DNA of 38,864 bases from Lachnospiraceae bacterium (GTDB lineage Bacteria > Bacillota > Clostridia > Lachnospirales > Lachnospiraceae), in the NCBI GenBank assembly GCA_017624495.1, contig JAGAMY010000030.1:1-38864 (forward strand). Reading direction: 5' to 3'. The notes under the pieces are model-generated. The model worked only from the letters and a program-made list of their open reading frames with translations. It ran no database searches and had not been told where the DNA came from. Made by a program: the position numbers and the translations under genes. Position 1 is the stretch's first letter. The number at the start of each line of letters is the position of its first letter. Positions 1 to 7,191 of this stretch are shown one piece after another.

Positions 1-1
1 A

Positions 2-310
2 ATGTTAGAAGAATTAGCAGAAGTACTTGGCGGAACAGTAAGCTGTTCTCGTGCAGTAGTAGAAAACGGCTGGTTACCAGTTGATTTACAGGTTGGTCAG
101 ACAGGTAAAACTGTTCGTCCACAGATCTACTTCGCAATCGGTATTTCCGGAGCAATCCAGCACGTAGCTGGTATGGAAGAATCTGACTTAATTATCGCAA
201 TCAACAAAGATGAAGATGCTCCAATCTTTGATGTTGCTGATTACGGTTTAGTTGGAGACTTAAACAAGATTGTTCCAGCTTTAACAGCAGCTTTAAAAGC
301 TGAAATGTAA
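2..310 (+). CDS. etfA: Electron transfer flavoprotein alpha subunit, C-terminal part
   Basis: This is the last 102 codons of a gene that begins before the window. EtfA with EtfB carries electrons for acyl-CoA dehydrogenases; in butyrate-producing clostridia the pair works with butyryl-CoA dehydrogenase in flavin bifurcation. The visible part is the FAD-binding C-terminal domain. It contains the hallmark stretch with GQTGKTVRP, then [12 protein letters not shown], then [10 protein letters not shown] and ending DYGLVGDL. These match the EtfA signature closely, so the call is firm. The upstream genes (probably etfB, bcd) are outside the window. A strong terminator follows 30 bases after the stop, so this is the last gene of its operon. 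It fits functionally with the butyryl-CoA:acetate CoA-transferase on the minus strand near 37 kb. Confidence 0.95.
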   Translation: MLEELAEVLGGTVSCSRAVVENGWLPVDLQVGQTGKTVRPQIYFAIGISGAIQHVAGMEESDLIIAINKDEDAPIFDVADYGLVGDLNKIVPALTAALKAEM

Positions 311-340
311 TAAGAATTAATGCAGACTTAGGTTTGCTAT

Positions 341-368
341 AAAAAGGTCAGGCTTGCCTGACCTTTTT
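341..368 (+). terminator. Intrinsic terminator after etfA
   Basis: AAAAAGGTCAGGC / GCCTGACCTTTTT forms a near-perfect hairpin with a tiny TT loop and ends in a T-run. It closes the etfA operon. Confidence 0.9.
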
Positions 369-400
369 CTGTGTACTTTTTTGTAAAGATTTGCAAAATA

Positions 401-429
401 TTGACATTATATGGTGAAATTACTATAAT
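401..429 (+). promoter_or_regulatory. Sigma-A promoter of the chemoreceptor gene
   Basis: TTGACA at 401-406, a 17-base spacer, and TATAAT at 424-429. Both boxes are perfect consensus. A ribosome site AGGGGAA lies at 461-467, five bases before the ATG at 473. Confidence 0.85.
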
Positions 430-472
430 ATTTATATGGGTTTATAAAAAATACACAAAAAGGGGAATGTAA

Positions 473-2155
473 ATGAAAGAAAAATTAAGAAATTTGCCTG
501 TAGGTAAAAAATTGCAAACAGCTTTTCGACGGATTTTAGAAGCATTTATTGTTGCGATAGTTGTAGCATTACTAGGTTCGTGGATGATTAATGCCAATGT
601 AAAAAGGTTTTATAATGAAGCCTATAAAAGCATGGAATTGCAATTGGAAATCAGAAGAGATATTCAGCTGGTAGGCAAAAATGTTTTGTGGGCAATTACG
701 GCAGTAGATGGTGAACAACAAGAAAAACTTGATGATGCAGTGACCTATGCGGCTCGTGTGGAAGAGAATGTAAAGGCATTGGAAGGATGTTTTCATGATG
801 CAAGTTTAGTAGCAGCGTTAGAAACAAATTTGCAGACATTAAAGGCAGAAAGAATAAAGGTTACAGATCTTGTAGCAGCTGGAAAGAGTGAAGAAGCACT
901 GGAATTGTTTAATGGTGCTTATGATGTGGCAACAGAAAATATGCAGAATTGCCTGATTGAAATTGGCGATTCCGCAGATGCACAGGTGACAACAGCCTAT
1001 ACACGTATCAGTAATCTTGTAGTGATTATAGTGCTTGTACTTGTAATTGTTGGTATTATCAGCAGCATTCGTTGTAACAAACTGTCTAAAACAATTACGG
1101 ATATGTTGTTACAGCCGATACATCAGCTTCGTGATGCAGCTAAAAACTTAAAAGCAGGAACACTTGATATAGAAATTTCCTATAACAGCCCGGATGAACT
1201 AGGTGAATTGGCAGAGGACTTCCGTGAAGCATGTACACAGATGCGTACAGTGATTGAGGATATGGAATATCTGTTAGGTGGTATGGCAGAGGGTAATTTT
1301 GATGTGCATACTGGAGCAGAAGAATATTATGTTGGTGATTTTGAGTTGTTGATTACAAGTATCCGGAAGATGAACCGACAGTTAAATGATACCCTTGGAC
1401 AGATGCACCAGACTTCAGAACAGGTAATGGCAGGTTCAGGTCAGTTGGCGGATAGTGCCCAGTTGTTAGCAGAAGGAGCTGCTGAACAGGCGGGTGCAGT
1501 AGAAGAACTCATGGCAACTATTGGTAATGTGGCAAATCTGGCAGACGAAAGTGCACAGAATGTAGAACAGGCGGCAGATGCAGCAAAATCCTCCGCAGAG
1601 GATGCAAAGAAGAGTCGTGAAGAAATGAATGCACTGACAGAAGCTATGGATAGAATCAATGTGACATCAAAGGAAATTGAGAATATTATTGCTGCCATTG
1701 AGGAAATTGCTTCACAGACGAATTTATTATCATTAAATGCGTCGATTGAGGCGGCAAGAGCCGGTGAAGCGGGAAGAGGATTCGCAGTCGTAGCTGACCA
1801 GATAGGAAAACTGGCAAATGATAGTGCGAAATCTGCTATAACTACAAGAGAATTGATTGGTAAATCTTTGGATGAAATTGAAAAGGGCAATCATATTGTA
1901 GAACAGACCATGGAAATGATTACTGCTGTGCTAGAAAGTATTGTACAGTTTGCAAACATGGTAACCGGCTCCGCAGAAGCATCTAAGACACAGGCATCTA
2001 TGTTAAAACAGGTAGAAGCAGGAGTAGAACAGATATCTGCGGTTGTAGAAAATAATTCAGCTTCTGCACAGGAAACGTTAGCTGTTAGTGAAGAACTTTC
2101 TACCAGAGCTCAGATATTAGACGAAATGGTGGCAAAATTTAAATTGCGTAGTTAG
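473..2155 (+). CDS. Methyl-accepting chemotaxis protein
   Basis: A 560-residue membrane chemoreceptor that would signal to CheA/CheW. Transmembrane segments lie at about residues 22-39 and 180-199. Between them is a helical extracellular sensor region of roughly 140 residues, resembling a four-helix-bundle type. A HAMP region follows (about 200-265, with a second HAMP-like stretch to about 300), then the cytoplasmic signalling domain. The hairpin tip is clear near residues 405-440: [20 protein letters not shown] followed by [19 protein letters not shown]. No C-terminal CheR-docking pentapeptide is seen. It stands alone between two terminators with its own strong promoter and has no chemotaxis neighbours. 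The ligand cannot be told from the sequence. Confidence 0.95.
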   Translation: MKEKLRNLPVGKKLQTAFRRILEAFIVAIVVALLGSWMINANVKRFYNEAYKSMELQLEIRRDIQLVGKNVLWAITAVDGEQQEKLDDAVTYAARVEENVKALEGCFHDASLVAALETNLQTLKAERIKVTDLVAAGKSEEALELFNGAYDVATENMQNCLIEIGDSADAQVTTAYTRISNLVVIIVLVLVIVGIISSIRCNKLSKTITDMLLQPIHQLRDAAKNLKAGTLDIEISYNSPDELGELAEDFREACTQMRTVIEDMEYLLGGMAEGNFDVHTGAEEYYVGDFELLITSIRKMNRQLNDTLGQMHQTSEQVMAGSGQLADSAQLLAEGAAEQAGAVEELMATIGNVANLADESAQNVEQAADAAKSSAEDAKKSREEMNALTEAMDRINVTSKEIENIIAAIEEIASQTNLLSLNASIEAARAGEAGRGFAVVADQIGKLANDSAKSAITTRELIGKSLDEIEKGNHIVEQTMEMITAVLESIVQFANMVTGSAEASKTQASMLKQVEAGVEQISAVVENNSASAQETLAVSEELSTRAQILDEMVAKFKLRS

Positions 2156-2186
2156 ATAGTTGAAGAACTGAATAAATGGGAAAAAA

Positions 2187-2232
2187 GATGTTAAAACCAA
2201 TGAGTAGTTGTAAGTTTTAGCATCTTTTTTTG
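2187..2232 (+). terminator. Intrinsic terminator after the chemoreceptor gene
   Basis: GATGTTAAAAC and GTTTTAGCATC pair over 11 positions with one G-T wobble, followed by eight T residues. Confidence 0.85.
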
Positions 2233-2273
2233 TGTAAAATCCGAAAAAAGACAGATGGTATTTTAAGAAGAGA

Positions 2274-2282
2274 TGTTATAAT
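2274..2282 (+). promoter_or_regulatory. Probable extended -10 promoter
   Basis: TG-T-TATAAT matches an extended -10 element; no good -35 box is seen 17-18 bases upstream. It lies 38 bases before the ATG of the next gene and just after a terminator. Confidence 0.45.
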
Positions 2283-2319
2283 CATTAAAATTAAAATAAT
2301 AGTCTGATAGGAGGATAAA

Positions 2320-3171
2320 ATGAAAAAGAATATTGTATATATGACAGAATGGCAAGTATATGTTTATGGTGGAGAATATAATTTGTCTGGAACAGCAGAT
2401 GAACATCCGGTTTTGGGAAAACATGTTTATGTGGCATATACATCTTCATTAGAGACTTTTGAACTGAGAGACGATATTTTGACGTATGAAACGAAAAATA
2501 CGATTTATAAATGTCCATTAAAATATATAGATATCAATCCTTATAGAACAGTGGTAGAAGAATATAAGAAACAATTAGCACATCAGGCAGATACATCCGA
2601 TAGTTGTCTTGATCGTATTATAGCTGCAGCAGCGAAAATTGCAATCGGGATAGGAGAAGAAGATACGTTTGTTAAGCATATTTTGGAACTCGCATCGGTT
2701 GGTAGAAAAGAGCTGGAAGAACAGATAGTAGCTGAAAATAACAGATTAAAGGAAATTGTAAAGCAATACGAAAACAGCGTATACCTCGAAGTGTCGAACA
2801 TAGCTTGTGGGGATAAAATGGCATATCATCTGGGGAGTGCGTTGGGAACAGTTAAACCGAGATTGCATAGTGGTATGTTTCAGGATAGTGTTTTGTATAT
2901 GAAAATTGCAACAGAGAAAGATGCATGTGCATTGGATTTTAGATATTTTCCAAAGGGATTGAATTTCATGGAAACGTATAGCTGGTCGGATAATATTCAA
3001 TATGCAGTGATAAAAAATGTAAGAAATGAAACAATTTTTTTTAATGGTACAAAAATTGAGCCAGAAGAAACACGGGTATGTACGCCTGATACTCATCGAC
3101 AGGAACTTGTTAGTTCAGATTGCTATAATGGAAAATCTATATTATCTGTAAAATTTTGTGAAGAGAAATAG
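2320..3171 (+). CDS. Hypothetical protein, 283 residues
   Basis: I do not recognise this protein. The start is supported by a strong AGGAG ribosome site about 7 bases upstream. There is no signal peptide or membrane segment, so it is probably cytoplasmic. The N-terminal 85 residues look beta-rich, with many Tyr, Val and Thr residues. A helical stretch runs from about residue 85 to 150 (YKKQLAHQ..., ending in an EENNRLKEIVKQYENSV-like coil), and a second beta-rich part closes the protein. The stop is 52 bases before the next start, and the spacing suggests co-transcription. Both genes look like poorly conserved accessory genes. No function is proposed. Confidence 0.7.
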   Translation: MKKNIVYMTEWQVYVYGGEYNLSGTADEHPVLGKHVYVAYTSSLETFELRDDILTYETKNTIYKCPLKYIDINPYRTVVEEYKKQLAHQADTSDSCLDRIIAAAAKIAIGIGEEDTFVKHILELASVGRKELEEQIVAENNRLKEIVKQYENSVYLEVSNIACGDKMAYHLGSALGTVKPRLHSGMFQDSVLYMKIATEKDACALDFRYFPKGLNFMETYSWSDNIQYAVIKNVRNETIFFNGTKIEPEETRVCTPDTHRQELVSSDCYNGKSILSVKFCEEK

Positions 3172-3223
3172 ATAAAAAATGCGAAATCAGTTTTTGCCGG
3201 AGAATGAAGATGGAGGAGAATAT

Positions 3224-3847
3224 ATGGGTACACATAGATGTCTGGCATATATATGGCCAGTAGAAGAATATAAAAACAAAGCGTATGCACAGTGTTATGT
3301 AAAGTTTTTGAATGGTCCATTTGCAAGACAGGTTGGGCAATACAGTTTAACGACATCTATTTTTCAATACTATTTCTGGGGAGTGACATTAGAAATGATT
3401 ACTATTACAGAAAAGATGGAAATAGTAGATGTATCGGATATACAGAAAGAAGATTTCAGAGAGTTTAAATTGGGAATTGTTTATGCCCGTACATTCAATT
3501 GTAATACACATGAAGTATTAGCTTCTAATGGATTTATTTACAAACTGGATCAAAGTCTATTTCACAATAACTGCAAAAAAGTGTGCGAGCATATGTATGC
3601 AGAAATGGAAACAGCAGATAATTTTTTGCTTGCGCTATATACCATGAATGGTGGTGTAATAGATTTATTGCTGGATAAAAACGTGCGAACAGATGCGATA
3701 GGATATAAATATGCAATACATAGAGGTTTTGTGACAGCGGATGAGAAAGTGTTAAAGAGCATATCGGTAAATACAAAAACATCGACAAATGGAAAAGAAA
3801 TATTGAAACAAGAAGATATTGATAAATTGATAGCGCATTTTTTGTAA
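3224..3847 (+). CDS. Hypothetical protein, 207 residues
   Basis: Not recognised. An in-frame ATG exists at 3179, but the ATG at 3224 has a proper GGAGGA ribosome site (3212-3217) six bases upstream, so I prefer the shorter form beginning MGTHRCLAYIW. The protein has no signal peptide or clear membrane helix. It is mixed alpha/beta and aromatic-rich in the first third. It follows the 283-residue orphan in the same direction with a 52-base gap, and a strong terminator follows 75 bases downstream. The two orphans therefore probably form a two-gene unit. No function is proposed. Confidence 0.65.
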   Translation: MGTHRCLAYIWPVEEYKNKAYAQCYVKFLNGPFARQVGQYSLTTSIFQYYFWGVTLEMITITEKMEIVDVSDIQKEDFREFKLGIVYARTFNCNTHEVLASNGFIYKLDQSLFHNNCKKVCEHMYAEMETADNFLLALYTMNGGVIDLLLDKNVRTDAIGYKYAIHRGFVTADEKVLKSISVNTKTSTNGKEILKQEDIDKLIAHFL

Positions 3848-3921
3848 AGAATAGACTTAAGGTAGAATATTTCTCGAGAAATGGCAGAATGGAGTGGATT
3901 TGTAGTGAAGCTGTATAGAGT

Positions 3922-3957
3922 AGACTGTTACACGGAAACTGTGTGACAGTCTGTTTT
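3922..3957 (+). terminator. Intrinsic terminator after the orphan pair
   Basis: AGACTGTTACAC pairs with GTGTGACAGTCT over 12 positions with one wobble, around a GGAAACT loop, followed by GTTTT. Confidence 0.8.
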
Positions 3958-4037
3958 AATTATGGGTTGTCCCAGTGACCTGACATTATATATAAGGTAT
4001 ATGATAGAAATATAGAAAAGTCATGGAGGTAATATAG

Positions 4038-4465
4038 ATGCATTATGTAATTGGAGATGTACATGGCTGTTATGATGAAATGATGGCTTTAATAAAATTA
4101 ATTGAAGAAAACGATAATGACGCAAAAATTATATTTGTAGGAGATTTAATTGATAGAGGACCGGATGTTATAAAGGTATTGAACTGGGCAATGGAGCATA
4201 TTACCTCCGATGGAAAGTATCAAGGCGTAAGAGGGAATCATGAGCAGATGGTGATAGAGTGGTATCAGGAATTTTTAAAATGGTGGGAAAATCAGGAGAC
4301 TCCAATCTTCCTTACTCGAAAAGGTTAGAAATTTCTACAATTTATGGAAATATGATGACCTATCGTATTGTTCATGCGTGGTATAGGCATGATTTACCGG
4401 AGGATTGCATTGAACAAAAAGAAAGCAATTTGTGGGAACGAAGGGAAAATGGGGAAAAAGAATGA
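4038..4465 (+). pseudogene. Broken PrpE/PP1-type metallophosphatase gene
   Basis: The N-terminal half is an intact calcineurin-like phosphatase with the metal motifs GDVHG, GDLIDRGPD and RGNHEQM, but it stops at 4328 after 96 codons. The family continues in another frame from about 4326: TYRIVHAWYRHDLPED (the usual HAG/HAW motif region) and NLWERR. About 40 residues that normally separate these blocks appear to be missing. The C-terminal GHT motif is also absent, because the reading frame ends at 4465 inside the next gene's start. I read this as a frameshift plus internal and terminal deletion. The enzyme would normally be about 220-260 residues. The gene has a GGAGG ribosome site and is followed by two intact phosphoesterases. 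Confidence 0.75.
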
Positions 4466-5001
4466 AGTTTTATACCAGTGATTTACATTTCGGACATGAA
4501 AAAGTGATTGCATTTGATAATCGTCCTTTTTCGGATTTAGAAGAAATGGAAAAGGTGATGATTAATCGTTGGAATGTGAAAGTGCAGCCAAAGGATGATG
4601 TGTACATTTTGGGGGATTTCATATATAGGAATTTGAAGCCAGAAGAATGGTATTTAGAACAGCTGCATGGGAAAAAACATTTAGTGGTTGGAAATCATGA
4701 TTATCGATTGTTGCAAAATGAAAAAGCCATGTCTTACTTTGAAAGCGTGGACAAGATGATGCATGTGGCGGACATGGGGAAGCAGATATGTTTATGCCAT
4801 TTTCCTATTGCAGAATGGAATGGGTTTTACCATGGATCTTATCATATATATGGGCATATTCATAGTGATACAGGAGAAACCTATCAGTTTATGAAACGTA
4901 GAGAAAGAGCACTGAATGCAGGATGTATGTTAAATAACTATGCGCCGGCAACTTTTCAGGAAATAATAAAGAATAATCAGGATTTTAAAATCAGAAATTG
5001 A
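4462..5001 (+). CDS. Calcineurin-like metallophosphoesterase, 179 residues
   Basis: A small cytoplasmic metallophosphoesterase. Metal-binding motifs appear in family order: DLHFGH (residues 7-12), ILGDF (about 49-53), VGNHDY (about 76-81), LCHFP, and YGHIHSD near residue 130. I start it at 4462 (MKFYTSDLHFGHE) because the family begins directly with the first motif. A longer in-frame start at 4432 would add ten residues that lie inside the upstream pseudogene. The ATG overlaps the TGA of the pseudogene's second frame (ATGA), which suggests translational coupling in the ancestral operon. The next gene starts 12 bases after the stop. Relatives hydrolyse small phosphodiesters or nucleotides; the substrate cannot be inferred. 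Confidence 0.85.
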   Translation: MKFYTSDLHFGHEKVIAFDNRPFSDLEEMEKVMINRWNVKVQPKDDVYILGDFIYRNLKPEEWYLEQLHGKKHLVVGNHDYRLLQNEKAMSYFESVDKMMHVADMGKQICLCHFPIAEWNGFYHGSYHIYGHIHSDTGETYQFMKRRERALNAGCMLNNYAPATFQEIIKNNQDFKIRN

Positions 5002-5013
5002 TAAAGGAGAATT

Positions 5014-5946
5014 ATGGCAGGAAAAATATATGTTACAGGAGATTGTCACGGAGATTTTAGAAAATTTAATATGCATCGTTTTCCTATCCAGCGGGAATTA
5101 GATAAAGAGGATTATGTAATTATTTGTGGAGATTTCGGAGGAATATGGAATCAAGGCTGGGAAAGTGGCAATGAAAACTATTGGCTGACATGGTTAGATG
5201 AAAAGCCTTATACTACATTGTTTGTAGATGGTAACCATGAGAATTTTGAGCGGTTAAAGAAATATCCGGTAAAAGAATGGAAAGGTGGTCTTGTACACGA
5301 AATCAGACCTTCTGTATTACATCTTATGCGAGGAAATGTGTTTAAATTGGCGGAAAAAAGGATTTTCGCTTTTGGTGGAGCAGGTAGTCATGATATAGAA
5401 GGGGGGATACTAGATCCGGAAGATTTAAATTTTGCACAGAAGAAAAAAGAACTTAATAAAGAATATAAATCATATAGAATAAAGCATATTAGCTGGTGGA
5501 AGGAAGAATTGCCTGATGATAAAGAAATCAATATGGCTTCTTGCAACCTTTCTCAGAATGATTTTAAAATAGATTATGTGATTTCGCATTGCTGTGCTTC
5601 TTCTACCCAAAGCCAATTTAATAAAACCGGAGAATACAAAGTAAATGCACTTACGAACTATTTTGACGAGATTAAGAATAATTGTGATTTTAATAAATGG
5701 TATTTTGGGCATTATCATGAAGACAGGAGAATAAGTGACAAAGAAGTGGTGTTATACAACCAGATTGTTAAGATTGGAGAAAATCCTGTAGAGAAAAATG
5801 CTATAGTTGGATATCCCAAATATAAGAGGGAGGATTGGGTGGATTTTATTTATGAGTTAAAAAATGGAGATGTTCGGTTAGAAGGAAAAATATCAGGAGT
5901 AGATGCAGATGGAACTTTTTTAATTGATGGGCGTATAATAAAGTAA
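5014..5946 (+). CDS. Metallophosphoesterase, 310 residues
   Basis: A second intact calcineurin-like phosphoesterase, larger than the first. The motifs are TGDCHGDF (residues 8-15), CGDFGGIW (about 42-49), DGNHENF (about 74-80), SHCCAS (the histidine motif near 193) and YFGHYHEDR (about 231-239). After the last motif comes a tail of about 70 residues, YPKYKREDWVDF onwards, that looks like a small beta domain. The ribosome site AAAGGAGAA sits just before the ATG, 12 bases after the previous stop, so it is co-transcribed with the 179-residue enzyme. A hairpin terminator follows. Three consecutive genes of one superfamily suggest duplication and divergence, or a phosphodiester-processing cassette. 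Confidence 0.85.
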   Translation: MAGKIYVTGDCHGDFRKFNMHRFPIQRELDKEDYVIICGDFGGIWNQGWESGNENYWLTWLDEKPYTTLFVDGNHENFERLKKYPVKEWKGGLVHEIRPSVLHLMRGNVFKLAEKRIFAFGGAGSHDIEGGILDPEDLNFAQKKKELNKEYKSYRIKHISWWKEELPDDKEINMASCNLSQNDFKIDYVISHCCASSTQSQFNKTGEYKVNALTNYFDEIKNNCDFNKWYFGHYHEDRRISDKEVVLYNQIVKIGENPVEKNAIVGYPKYKREDWVDFIYELKNGDVRLEGKISGVDADGTFLIDGRIIK

Positions 5947-5979
5947 ATGAATAAAGAATGTCGTTAAGCGACAGAAGCT

Positions 5980-6020
5980 AATAAACACTTTGTGGAAACA
6001 ACCGTAAAGTGTTTATTTGT
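5980..6020 (+). terminator. Terminator after the phosphoesterase genes
   Basis: AATAAACACTT (5980-5990) pairs with AAGTGTTTATT (6007-6017), extending to 16 pairs with two wobbles. The T-run after it is weak. Confidence 0.65.
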
Positions 6021-6045
6021 TGTAGGATGTTTCTAAATTTTTAAC

Positions 6046-6074
6046 TTGCAATTTGCCACTCTCTCATATATACT
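6046..6074 (+). promoter_or_regulatory. Promoter of the structured leader and first coiled-coil gene
   Basis: TTGCAA at 6046-6051, a 17-base spacer, and TATACT at 6069-6074. Transcription would start near 6081, about 208 bases before the ATG at 6289, giving an unusually long leader. Confidence 0.6.
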
Positions 6075-6081
6075 ATTATCA

Positions 6082-6148
6082 GATAAATACATATCTGACA
6101 TAAATGTTCAGACATTCTTTCACAGAATATTGTGAATCAGAATTTATC
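6082..6148 (+). other. Predicted structured 5' leader (three-way junction)
   Basis: GATAAAT (6082-6088) pairs with ATTTATC (6142-6148) and encloses two smaller inverted repeats: TCTG...CAGA around 6094-6112, and TTCACA (6119-6124) with TGTGAA (6131-6136). The element begins at the predicted transcription start. Further down, AATTATCG (6201-6208) pairs with CGATAATT (6221-6228). The rest of the 5947-6288 gap holds only the terminator, this promoter and these inverted repeats. I cannot match the structure to a known riboswitch class. Confidence 0.4.
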
Positions 6149-6229
6149 AAATGTTTCAGTTAATTATCCAAAATACAATTTCATATAGAAAATTATCAGA
6201 AATTATCGTGAAAACTGTTTCGATAATTG

Positions 6230-6247
6230 AATAGACTTTACACCTTG
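6230..6247 (+). repeat. 18-bp inverted repeat, leader copy (partner 6625-6642)
   Basis: AATAGACTTTACACCTTG here is the exact reverse complement of 6625-6642, just after the coiled-coil gene. The downstream copy is also the 5' arm of that gene's terminator. In RNA the two copies could pair with each other across the gene. Confidence 0.8.
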
Positions 6248-6288
6248 AGTATGCTATATTTATTTTATACAAAAGGAGCGTGGATGCC

Positions 6289-6600
6289 ATGACAGATAGT
6301 GAAAAATTAGATTTGCTAGTGGAAAAGGTTTGTGGATTGGAAACCCGTTTTGACGGATTGGAAACTCGTTTTGATGGATTGGAAACCCGTTTTGACGGGT
6401 TGGAGACCGATGTACAAAAGATAAAGGTAGTCCTTGAAAATGAAATCAGGGTAAATATTCAGCGTGTAGCGGAAGGGCATCTGGATTTGTCGAGGAATTT
6501 ACATGATGCAATGAAGTCAAGTAATGAACTTGAAATGTTAGCAATTAAGGTAAGAATGTTAGAATCCGATATGCTTGAATTGAAAAGAAAAATCTCGTAA
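6289..6600 (+). CDS. Small coiled-coil protein with tandem heptads
   Basis: A 103-residue protein of unknown function. I choose the ATG at 6289 because AAGGAG (about 6273-6278) lies 10 bases upstream; the in-frame GTG at 6280 is too close to that site. The sequence is almost all amphipathic helix. Near residues 16-41 the seven-residue unit GLETRFD is repeated three times plus a partial fourth copy, encoded by nearly identical 21-bp DNA repeats. The rest is charged helix (VQKIKVVLENEIRVNIQRV, then MLAIKVRMLESDMLELKRK). No membrane segment is seen. It may form oligomeric rods, but no partner is identifiable. The next gene encodes a similar protein. Confidence 0.7.
   Translation: MTDSEKLDLLVEKVCGLETRFDGLETRFDGLETRFDGLETDVQKIKVVLENEIRVNIQRVAEGHLDLSRNLHDAMKSSNELEMLAIKVRMLESDMLELKRKIS
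6334..6411 (+). repeat. 21-bp tandem repeats, 3.7 copies
   Basis: Units at 6334-6354, 6355-6375 and 6376-6396, plus a partial copy at 6397-6411. The first and third are identical (GGATTGGAAACCCG...TTTTGAC) and the second differs at two bases. Each encodes one heptad, so copy-number changes would stay in frame. Confidence 0.9.
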
Positions 6601-6625
6601 GGATTCGTTAAAGTAACTGGTTGAC

Positions 6626-6669
6626 AAGGTGTAAAGTCTATTGAATAATAGAAGACTTTGCACTTTTTT
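6626..6669 (+). terminator. Terminator after the first coiled-coil gene
   Basis: AAGGTGTAAAGTCT (6626-6639) pairs with AGACTTTGCACTTT (6653-6666) over 14 positions with two wobbles, ending in a run of six T residues. Confidence 0.85.
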
Positions 6670-6772
6670 CATATAGATATTTTGGAATTGTAATTATATA
6701 GGTGTGGAGCAGTTACTTTTGGATAAGTATTGAAGTTGAAAGACGGTAGCAGGAAAGAGAAAGGAGAAAAGA

Positions 6773-7171
6773 ATGTTAGAGAAAAGAGATGTGGTACTGA
6801 TAAAGGAAGTTGTCGAAGAAGTTGTAGGCAGGCTAGAAGTTCGAATGGACAGATTTGAAGAGCGAATGGACAGAGTTGAGAAACGAATAGATAAAGTTGA
6901 AAAGCGAATAAATCAGCAGGATGACAAGATAGATAAATTGAATCAAAAGATGGAAAAACGATTCACAGAGACAGAAAATTTAATTTTGCAGTATGTGGAT
7001 GATACCAGACATATTCTTGAAGAAAAGATAGATAAGGTAGATGCTAAGGTAGAAGAAGTTAAGCAGTATCATAAAATGAACGAACAGTTATATGAAAATC
7101 AGACATTATGTTTTCAGCTTATTCATGATTTACGGGTGGATGTGGACAAATTAAAGGAGAAAACTGCATAA
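6773..7171 (+). CDS. Coiled-coil protein, 132 residues
   Basis: An almost purely helical protein. Residues 20-65 repeat the heptad pattern RMDRFEERMDRVEKRIDKVEK and similar, followed by QDDKIDKLNQKMEKRF. A second helix covers about residues 70-130. It resembles short coiled-coil segments of phage tail or kinetochore-like proteins only in composition, so I do not assign a family. The ribosome site AAAGGAGAAAA precedes the ATG. The protein resembles its upstream neighbour in being a charged heptad-repeat helix, so the two could be distant paralogues. It ends 20 bases before the esterase gene, which may therefore be co-transcribed. Confidence 0.7.
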   Translation: MLEKRDVVLIKEVVEEVVGRLEVRMDRFEERMDRVEKRIDKVEKRINQQDDKIDKLNQKMEKRFTETENLILQYVDDTRHILEEKIDKVDAKVEEVKQYHKMNEQLYENQTLCFQLIHDLRVDVDKLKEKTA

Positions 7172-7191
7172 GCAGTATTTTAGGAGAAGTT

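Noticed and set aside
1441-1890. Open frame of 149 codons on the minus strand inside the chemoreceptor gene
   Set aside because: It is a Ser/Ala-rich shadow of the conserved signalling domain, with no ribosome site or promoter.
2187-5946. Known anti-phage defence system
   Set aside because: No nuclease, helicase, reverse transcriptase, toxin or other recognised defence domain was found in the two orphan proteins or the phosphoesterases.
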